A stretch of 64,000 nucleotides of DNA, from the NCBI GenBank assembly GCA_030248065.1, contig JASAMV010001302.1, positions 62,001 to 126,000 of the forward strand. The letters are read 5' to 3'. The translations under genes and the position numbers were made by a program. Under the pieces are notes generated by a model. It was not told the origin of the DNA, did not search any database, and saw only the letters and a program-made list of their open reading frames with translations. Positions within the stretch are counted from its first letter, which is position 1. Every line of letters begins with the position of its first letter. Positions 56,080 to 64,000 of this stretch are shown in pieces. Source of the DNA: Rhynchonema sp. JSB1_4. Lineage: Eukaryota > Nematoda > Chromadorea > Monhysterida > Xyalidae.

Positions 56080-58317
56080 TAGAATTTTTAATATAATTCC
56101 AGTTTTCTTTTTTTTAAATTATCTGAACTTGGTGCTTTTATTTTGTAATTTTCTAACGCACATTTATCTCGAGAGCCTTTCATACAGCCATTCCGAAGAA
56201 TTGTAAAATTTTTAACAGGATATTTTCCTCAAGTGCCTCTCTTGATGTCTTCCACTGCCACCAGGGAGCACTTTCTATTTCATACAAATTGTAAGTTCTT
56301 ACAAAAAACGCTACAATTTGTACCCAGGTACAAAAGTCACTTCACGCAGTCACAATTGTGAGTGATACAATTGTAAGAAGTTACAATTGTAACTGAGTAC
56401 AATTGTATCCAGCTACAAAAGAAAATTTTGTAACTCGCATTGTAAGAAAGAGAAAAATTGAAGCTGTGTGCACACCGGTGGGACCGTCCTAACTCGACAC
56501 AATTTGATTGTTTATCCATTATTTGACCCGGGCCCGATTTTTTTAATAATGTTTATCATCTCTAGAAGCAATTTATTGGAAACTAATTTTATCAAACACG
56601 TGTTTTCGTGGTTGCCTAAGCGAAAGAAAATCGTGCCATCGAAACATTTTCAGCTCTATTGTATCCAGCTACAAAAATTGTAACTGGATACAAAATTATT
56701 GTGGAAAGTGGACTCACAATTGTAGGTAACTTTTGGTTACAAATTGTAAGTTTTTATTGTATGAAATAGAAAGTGCTCCCAGGTCTTTCAGTATGCATGC
56801 TTTTGGCCGATCAAAGTAATTGTCACACTTTTCATCTTTTTAAAGTTTTGTGCTTAAAAATGGCGAATTAAAGCTGAATGGACGCGGACTTACAGGTTTA
56901 ATTAGTGTTAGAATTTTGGCTGCGCGCATTTACAAATGAAACCGCTTCGTTAGGTGTAGCGATTCTTTGCATCGCCCGCATATGAACGCATAAAAAGTAA
57001 TACGGCACCTGCCCTTTAAACAATTATGCATGGCTGTCCATCTTTGTTATGTGTCTATCTTTATATGCTTGGTGTATGTCGAAAGAACAACGCGTTTATT
57101 CAGGGTATCACGACGCAAAGCAAAATCTTGTGCTTGCTCTCTTGCTTCTATTTATCATGCTAGCAATACAGTATATGCATAATTTCAATATCATATATTA
57201 ACAATGATATGAAAATGCAATGTGTTCGTGTTTGGCGGGATATGCATGTTAACATTTTTGTGCAATTATACGCAAGCATTTTGCTCATTTTTGCGGTGAT
57301 TCCTCGCTATATCATTACGCAAACGGTAAGAATGCATTTTGTACTTGTTAAAAATTGCAAGCAAAATCATTTTTTGCCTCACACGTTTACGTGGTCAGGC
57401 CATTCAGCTTTGTTCTGCTTACAGTTTTTATGTTTATGTTCTTTGTTTGTTGTTCTTGTTTTCTTTCTTTTTATTGTATATGTGCGGGTCTCTGCATCGA
57501 ATGTTAGATTTCGATTTATGTATCAATTGCGTTATTTCTTGTAATTTTTGTTGCAGTTAGCATTTTTTTTCCTCAAGCGTTGTACAGGTTTGGAAGATAT
57601 GCATGATATTATACAGAATGCAGAAAGCTGCATTCATTTGTGCATTTCAATAAGCTGCATTTGTATAATGTGCAATTTCCACAGAACTGATATGGCTTTC
57701 TATCAAAACAACGGCACAAATTTCTATGTTGTGCATGTTTTTGATGTCATATGGTATTATTCAGGTTTACATTTTGTTTCTCAACTTTGTTTGCTTTGGT
57801 GAGAGATTTTACTGATAAATTGAAATGAAACGACTTCGTTTCTTGTTCAGAGCAATAACAGTTTTGTTGCACGGAAGTGGCATTTGGCCTTTATTGCCAA
57901 TTATGTAATAAAGAAAGGAAATCTTAAAGCACAATACTCACAGCGAGCCCTGTTGTTCAAAAGCTTTTGCATAGTATCTTCAGTGGCTTCAGACAGTATC
58001 TTCATTTTTGCTATACAAGCGTCCAGCTGACCTAAAAAGACGTATTTCTAAAACCTTCGAAATAGTGGGTTTACGCATAGTTTCATTGTAACTTTTTTGT
58101 CCTGTGAAAAACACAGAACCCTAAATTGCCTGCTGCCTGCTGGTATGCCAGTGGCGTGTTATTCAAGCGCAGGTGGGCCACCAAACGAGAGGCAACTTGA
58201 ACTCATTTTTCGTGCTTATGGTATACTTTCGGCAACGCTACCCTACTCTCCATTGTCTTTAAACGAAATACAATATGTTCACAAGTTAAATGCATATGGC
58301 TGGGTGCTTATGTACAT
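56080..58317. other. Region after the ZP gene, with AT-rich sequence
   Basis: I recognise no gene. Part is the foldback element at 56,264-56,780. From about 56,800 to 57,930 the sequence is T-rich on the plus strand, with hydrophobic chance frames. An AATAAA at about 57,907 could end a long transcript. Confidence 0.35.
56264..56780. mobile_element. Foldback element rich in TACAATTGTA motifs
   Basis: The ends are GGGAGCACTTTCTATTTCAT and the inverted ATGAAATAGAAAGTGCTCCC. The interior contains many ACAATTGTA / TTGTAACT / GTACAATTGT variants, themselves palindromic. It is about 517 bp and has no coding capacity. Confidence 0.8.
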
Positions 58318-58318
58318 A

Positions 58319-59762
58319 CAGTGCTGGCCAAAAGTTTTTAGAATTTTGCTCTGTGGTAAGAAACGTGCCTGGCTGCTGCACACAATACAGTTGAGCGAGA
58401 TCTGCGTGGCATGAATATGTAGGGCAGTGTACCCGCAACACATCAAATCAACATCGACCTCCGATCTCCGATCCCACGTGGCTTGGGTGCCCACGAGGGG
58501 CTTTGGTCCACATTTGGGGCTGGCCAAAAGTTTTTAGAATTTTCTAGTTTTCGACTTTCTTTTGCCGTACAAGGTTCCACCAGAGTCTTTCGAGATTGGG
58601 AATCATATTAGCCGCGTGAGAAACTGTTGTTTTGCCACTTTGCCAAGTTGGAGTCCAACTGGTCCCACCGGTCGGGTACCGTTGCTTGCTCTGCTGACCG
58701 CGGAGTTCTAACGACTTCACAGCACGTGACGACAGCTGATAAAAAGGTAGTAAAATTGTGAGTTTCTGGAGTGCTTGGTTGATCGTTTTCAATCAATTGC
58801 AGGACAAATTACTGCATAAAAGTTCTATCAGGACCACAACCGATGTCACCGCGGTCGCGGTCACGGCATCGGTGAAAACGAAAACCAGCCGCAGGGTGGA
58901 GCTGATGCTTCAAACCCAACTTTTCGTTCCATAATTATGTTATTCCGTGCCCTTTTTTCCCAGTGTCACCATTTGTGTGTGATCGAAGGACTGTACTGAC
59001 TTTTAAAGACGGTATCGAAAAATTTTGGTCCATTTGCAAGGCTAAGAGGGCTGCCGAAAATTAAACCGTGACCAAAAATTAGACAAGCACGCACTTACTG
59101 CAGTTGTATGTTTATTTGCATTGATATTATGGGTGCCCATCCAAGCCAACACAAATAGACATTGTTAGGTCAGGCAGCCACTCTCCAGGGCCAATTTTCG
59201 TTTTCACCGATTCCGCGACCGAGACCGCGGTGACACCGGTTGTGGTCCTGATAGATGTTCTAGGGAGCAATTTGTTCTGCAATTGTTTGAAAACGATCAA
59301 CTAAGCATTCCAGAACCTCACAATTTTACTACCTTTTTATCAGCTGTCGTCACGTGCTGTGAAGTCGTTAGAACTCCGCGGTCACCAGAGCAAGCAACGC
59401 TACCCGACCGCGGTGGGACCAGTTGGACTCCAACTTGGCAAAGTGGCAAAACAACAGTTTCGCACACGGCTAATATGATTCCCAATCACGAAAGACTCTT
59501 GTGGAACCTTGTATGGCAAAATAAAGTTGAAAGCTAAAAAATTCTAAAAACTTTTGGCCAGCCCCAAATGTGGACCAAAGTCCTTCATGGGCACCCAAGC
59601 CCCGTGGGATCGGAGATCGGAGGTCAATGTTGGTTTGATGTGTTGCGGGTACACTGCCCTACATATCCATGCCACGCAGATCTCGCTCAACTGTAATGTG
59701 TGCAGCAGCCAGGCACGTTTTTTAAGACAGAACAAAATTCTAAAAACTTTTGGCCAGCACTG
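58319..59762. mobile_element. 1.44-kb palindromic foldback element with Tc1-like ends
   Basis: The termini are CAGTGCTGGCCAAAAGTTTT and its inverted copy, flanked by TA on both sides, as expected for Tc1/mariner-type insertion. The arms are about 570 bp with an unpaired centre of about 300 bp (roughly 58,890-59,190). The motif GCTGGCCAAAAGTTTTTAGA occurs again inside each arm (58,520 and 59,555), suggesting a nested structure. No transposase frame is seen; the mirrored open frames on the arms are not genes. Confidence 0.85.
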
Positions 59763-59923
59763 TAGAGTGGCTGATTGTTCTTTTTTTCGAGCAGAGAACA
59801 TATACTTTCTTGAAAGACACAGCAGAACATTTAGGTTTAACCTTCGGAAAATGTGACAGCACTTTATATCTGGTTATTATGCTTGTGCTTTTAACTGCTT
59901 TATTACGATTCTGTATCAGTTTC

Positions 59924-60431
59924 CCCCCTTGTGTCAGTTTCCCCACCATGTCAGTTTCCCCCTCTGTGTCAGTATCCCCCATAAAATAAAAAATCGTACT
60001 TGCACGATAACAATGAAACATTAAAATGAGTGAATGTGATGTTTCAAAGTTCATGCTGATCAGGGAGCGAATTTGACGAAGATTAGGCCCCATGCCCGAT
60101 GCCCCCCGATGGTGGTCACCGTGACCCCACAAATCGATCGTGCTATAGCTGATCGAGATAAATGTGACTGATTTGAAATCAGCGTGGAATTCTGACCATA
60201 ATGTGTGGCTCATACATAAAAATTCATGAACTTCTTGTTTCACCCCGATGCCGCCGATGGTGATTCATGAAATTCGGCGAAATTGACCTCCATTGATCAG
60301 TTATAAAACCTATAAAACTAAAAATGTGTTTGTCATCGTGCAAGTACGACTTTTTATTTTATGGGGCGATACTGACACAGGGGGGGGGGGGAACTGACAT
60401 GGGGGGAAACTGACACAGGGGAGGAACTGCA
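59924..60431. mobile_element. Foldback element with CAGTTTCCCCC-type ends
   Basis: The left end has several tandem (TG)TGTCAGTTTCCCC units; the right end has the complementary GGGGAAACTGACA units. Next to these ends are the inverted ATAAAATAAAAAATCGTACT / AGTACGACTTTTTATTTTAT arms. It is about 508 bp and non-coding, located between the Tc1-like foldback and the tropomyosin gene. Confidence 0.75.
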
Positions 60432-60728
60432 ACACAATGCTTTATTATCGCCATGGATCAGTCAAATGTGATACTTTATAACATGTCTTGTTCGTAGCGT
60501 CAGGACATAGTATACTACGATCATGCAATGAGGCTCTCTCATTGACCATAACTACGTCAAGCCACAGAAACCGACGTTTAGCAACTGGGGGATTGACCAT
60601 GTCACGCACCCAGTGACTCTTCATCAAACGAACATCACCGTGGTTTCAGGCGCTCAGACGCACCGGAATCAAGCAAGCAGCGTCAAATTGTCCGATTTAT
60701 ATTGAACGATCGCCCCAAAATCGTCAAA

Positions 60729-62650
60729 ATGGAACCAATCAAGCGAAAGATGCAAACGATCAAGTTGGAGAAGGACAACGCCATGGACAGGGCCGATGCG
60801 CTGGAGGAGAAATTGAGGGATTGTGATCTGAGACTGGAAAAGGTATACCCATAACGCCGCTTTCGACTAAATGGGGGTAGTTCCAGGTGCAAGTTCGTCT
60901 CAAAAGTAGCCCACGCATCCAACATATCAGTTTCTAATTCCGATAAATAAAATTCAGGACACGAGAAATCACTATTTTTCATGTTCAAAACGGTGCTGAT
61001 TTTACCCCAACGTCTGAAAGAAATAAAAAAAACTGTAGGGTTTCTTTACCTTTTTATGATTGTCTGAATTAGTTATTAGTTAAATTTTAGGTTTGACATG
61101 ATCGGTGGACATTTTTATAATTTTTGCATGGTTTTTAGTTTTTTCATAACGGTATCATACCCAATATCACCATTCTTGCTCATGTATCGGATCACATCCA
61201 TTTTTGGCTTAGTTTTTGATGGCCACTTTTTGGTTTTTTCAGGTGTAATTTTGCCACTTTGGTGCTCCCTCGTTCACTAATGTTGTTCGAATACGCAGGA
61301 GTCAGGTACCATTCCCATATCCTGACCACAAGGGCTACTTTGTTCAGACCTTGTTTGTTCTGTGAGTGTAACTTCGTCCCTTCAAAGCGCGCAAGTGGTC
61401 TCCATTTCTATGACCGGGTCATTTTAAAAGGGGGAACAGTGGTGACGTGCCACTTATTTCGGTCAGCGATGGAGGCTGTTAGGCTCTTGCCACGCAGCTG
61501 AAAAGCACTCTATATTTTCGATATTCTTTATTTTTTATGCGTATATGTTTCCAATCGAAAATCCCTCCACGCAGCTGCAAGAAGAAGTGCTGGACACGCA
61601 GAAGAAACACCAACAGACTGAGATCGATCTCGAAAAAACGCTGGCTGAGTTGGAGAAGACAAACGCCGTGCTGGCGGATAGGGCGGAGAAGTTGAAAAAT
61701 GTTCGTTTCCTATTTCGCGTTTTGAAAGGCACCGATCAAGCTATACTTTGCAATATCGGCGATAACCATTTTCGCAATTTTATTGCTGTATACATTGCGC
61801 ATTCTACGAACAACGCTAAAAATGTACATAAATTAGTTTGGAAACATCGCTGTATTGTAAATACATAGGTCGAGCCCGAAGAATAGGTGTGGGACTGAAA
61901 GGTAGACACCATGGGACTTCGCCAGCGTTTTTTGGGGGGCTTTGCCTGCCTCTGTTTTCACTGGCGAGCGGTGCACCACATCATCGCCAGTGCGAATGCA
62001 CCAGGTGGTCACGTTGGCCACCCAAAAAAACTGCCTATTATGTACCTCATTCAGTTCGAGTCTAATATCGCGACGTTGAACAAGAAAGTGCAGAATGTGG
62101 AGGAACAGTTTGAACGGACGGAGGAACAATGGAAAGTGGCTGAAATAAAACTAGCTGAGCTGACGGCCGCAGCTGACGACGGACTGCGGTGGGTGTGAAG
62201 GACCTTGGTGTTAGGCTCAGGTGTGAGGTCAGGCTGATGCTTAAAGGGTGTGTCTAACGTCTCCTAACCCCATGTTTTTTTGGGTGGAATTGAAAGATGC
62301 CTACGAAAGGCCGCCGTGTGCAAAAAACCGCGTCTTCTAACTCGCTAAATCGCGAAATCTTGAGGGTTACTTTTCGAATAAAATCAATTTCCGGACACAA
62401 ATTCGGTCCGTCACTAAATGCCTCCGGACCGAGACATGAAGTTCATATGAATTATTTTTGCACTGGTTTTCTTCGGCCATTGCTGTTGGAAATTTTCTTT
62501 TTGTTGTTTTCCATTGGAAATATGGTTGTTTGTTAAATTTTTAACACTTTTTCAGATGGTTTTACGATCGTTCTATTCAAGATTGCAGCAGAACTCCACC
62601 GCATTCGCCGTGTTTGCGTCGTTTGGCCGTTGATTTGTTGTGCAGCAGAG
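60729..62650 (+). CDS. Tm: Divergent tropomyosin, 5' part (gene runs to the right)
   Basis: Tropomyosin is a coiled-coil dimer that lies along actin filaments. Exons: 60729-60842, 61575-61700 and 62055-62188, with lengths 114, 126 and 134 bp, the sizes of canonical tropomyosin exons 1-3. The N-terminus [20 protein letters not shown] matches the family closely. The second exon contains [20 protein letters not shown]. The third contains [19 protein letters not shown] and ends AAADDGLR. Heptad hydrophobics are kept. A fourth exon may begin at 62,556 (reading [10 protein letters not shown]), but it soon turns into sequence without heptads. The rest is not visible: the window then enters repeats. 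Either later exons lie beyond the right edge or this copy is broken. Confidence 0.85.
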
Positions 62651-62719
62651 GTGTCTGTCGGCCGGCCTGTGGCCCGCAACCCCCTACAGGTCGGCCCAGT
62701 GGAGTACTTGGTCAGGGTG

Positions 62720-63440
62720 TTGACAATAGATAGATTGGGACCTGAAATGTGTTGGCGATAGATAGATTACCCAAGTCCGAAATTTGGGGGGTCGGCCCAA
62801 ACTTGTTAACGATAGATAGAATGTGGGGGTAGCCAAAAACCAAGGTAAAGTACTAAAGTATAGTGCATTCAGTACGTAATAAGGTGTAAACAGTGTAGTT
62901 CCTGGGGGGAGGGGGTCCCCCCTCCGGGTACGTCTGCTCCCCCAATTTTTACCTAAAATAGGCAAATTTTTGCCTAAAATAGGCATTTTTAGGCATAAAA
63001 TGAGTGATTTTTAGGTCAATATCGTCAAAAATCGCCAAAATACCTTTTTTATTGAGATTTTTTTCCTAAAAGGGGCAAAAATGAGCCAAATTTTCGACCT
63101 CAAAAAATGACTTTTCTCCAAATTTGGGTCCTCCCCCCCCTTCCGGGTCCCTCCCCCCCTTCCCCCCCAGGTGGGTACGTCTGTTCCCCCTCCGAAAAAA
63201 GGGGGGTACCGCCTGTTCCCCCTCCGGACCAGGAACTACACTGGGTGTAAATACGAATGAAAATGTACTTGGATGTACTAAATCCGCGAGCCATTTTGAG
63301 TCAAAAATATCCATTTTGGGGTCGATTGTTGTTGACGATAGGTACATTGTTCCCAGAATGTGTTGACGATAGATAGATTTGCCCGCAAGTGTTGATTATA
63401 GATTGATGAAGTCAAAAAGTGTTGACGATAGATACATGAA
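62720..63440. repeat. Degenerate interspersed GTTGACGATAGATAGAT repeats
   Basis: Variants of GTTGACGATAGATAGATT occur about seven times (near 62,720, 62,752, 62,807, 63,331, 63,362, 63,389 and 63,421) with 30-50-bp variable spacers. The array is interrupted by the TIR element at 62,891-63,243. Confidence 0.65.
62891..63243. mobile_element. TIR element with an 8-bp target duplication (hAT-like, non-autonomous)
   Basis: The ends are CAGTGTAGTTCCTGG and its perfect inverted copy CCAGGAACTACACTG. The flanks carry the direct repeat GGTGTAAA at 62,883-62,890 and 63,244-63,251. An 8-bp duplication is typical of hAT transposons. The interior is G/C-run-rich with CCTAAAATAGGC palindromes and has no transposase. 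A related partial copy lies near 63,505-63,728. Confidence 0.82.
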
Positions 63441-63504
63441 TTTGGGGGATCCCCCACCCCGCCCCAAGTACTACCCTGTGCCTATCCCTTTTTCCCGTGC
63501 GGCG

Positions 63505-63728
63505 GTTAGTGTTCCTCCCTGGGGGGAACGGGAGGAAGACCCAAATTCAGGAAAAGTCACTTTTTGAGGTAGAAACTTTTTGACATCATTGACCTAAAAA
63601 TCACCCATTTTAGGCCTAAAAATGCCCACTTTAGGCCTAAAAATGTCGATTTTAGGCAAAAATTGAGGCGGTTAGTGTACCTGGCCGACGGTTAGTGTAC
63701 CTTAGGGGGGACCCAAGGAACTACACTG
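63505..63728. mobile_element. Related, decayed copy of the CAGTGTAGTTCC element
   Basis: It shares the TTTAGGCCTAAAAATG-type palindromes, the G-runs and a terminal GGAACTACACTG with the element at 62,891. Its left end (GGTTAGTGTTCCTCC) is diverged, and GGTTAGTGTACC occurs twice near 63,670-63,705. The boundaries are approximate. Confidence 0.5.
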
Positions 63729-64000
63729 CGGGGGGCCCTATTCCGGGGGCCGGGGGGGGGGCTCTATTAATTCACTGAATCTGAAAGATTGTTCCCAGAA
63801 ATACCCCTAAAAACCCCTTAACAGGGGTTTGAAAGGATGGTTTTTCGCTTATAATCGCAATTACCGTATTGTCGAAAATAGAACCCCCCAGTAATTGGAC
63901 CCCACCCAAATAGCTCGAAATCAAAACTAGAACCCCCCATTAATAGAACCCCACACCCAACGTTCACTGTACCACAGATTAGTGGGATGGTAAGGCTGTG
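63729..64000. other. C-run-rich edge sequence
   Basis: Repeated ATAGAACCCCCC / ATTAATAGAACCCC phrases and G/C homopolymer runs continue to the window edge. I see no tropomyosin exon here. Confidence 0.4.

Noticed and set aside
57209..57802. Hydrophobic frames suggesting a multipass membrane protein
   Set aside because: The T-rich plus strand gives Phe/Leu/Val-rich translations in any frame, and there is no start or splice support.
58544..59537. Mirrored frames containing a WQSGKTTVSH-like peptide, considered as transposase
   Set aside because: They sit on inverted arms, end quickly and lack the DDE residues expected of Tc1 transposases.

Overview
This is a nuclear window from an animal, probably a moulting invertebrate (Ecdysozoa). 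Genes are split by many GT-AG introns, several of them long. One gene encodes a PAN/Apple plus zona pellucida (ZP) matrix protein of the NompA/NOAH type, a family known from cuticle-forming animals. I cannot name the species. Exon ends below were read by eye from splice signals, reading frame and family knowledge, and should be good to 1-2 bases.

Layout. 1-12,016 has no gene I can support; it holds a pyrimidine-rich tract, an inverted-repeat element, a tRNA-like sequence and a GGGATC-rich repeat. 12,017-18,469 (+) is a complete 16-exon unkempt (unk) gene encoding a six-CCCH zinc-finger RNA-binding protein. 21,877-31,892 (-) is a complete PKA type I regulatory subunit gene; an intron of about 8 kb splits off its first two exons. 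unk and the PKA gene converge, and their candidate poly(A) signals lie about 50 bp apart. 32,917-39,900 (+) holds 15 exons of an ectonucleotide pyrophosphatase/phosphodiesterase (ENPP) whose N-terminal catalytic exons are not visible. One ENPP intron appears to carry a nested small secreted coiled-coil gene (36,998-37,944). 41,350-41,625 (-) is a possible small secreted peptide. 44,662-56,079 (+) is a complete 30-exon gene for a protein of about 1,170 residues: signal peptide, about six PAN-like modules, a ZP domain broken by Pro/Gln-rich inserts with furin-type sites, and a transmembrane helix. 60,729 onwards (+) is the 5' part of a divergent tropomyosin gene whose first three coding exons have the canonical sizes. 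It runs into a repeat block at the right edge.

The other striking property is the number of foldback (inverted-repeat) elements. At least a dozen are visible. They include a 1.08-kb near-palindrome at a TTAA site, a 1.44-kb palindrome with TA-flanked Tc1-like ends, an element with an 8-bp duplication (hAT-like), and two multi-copy short families. A short dispersed repeat, with a core near GGTGCACCAGGTCATC, occurs seven times, mostly inside introns. The genes do not form one pathway: RNA regulation, cAMP signalling, extracellular nucleotide hydrolysis, apical matrix and the actin cytoskeleton sit side by side, as is usual for an animal genome.
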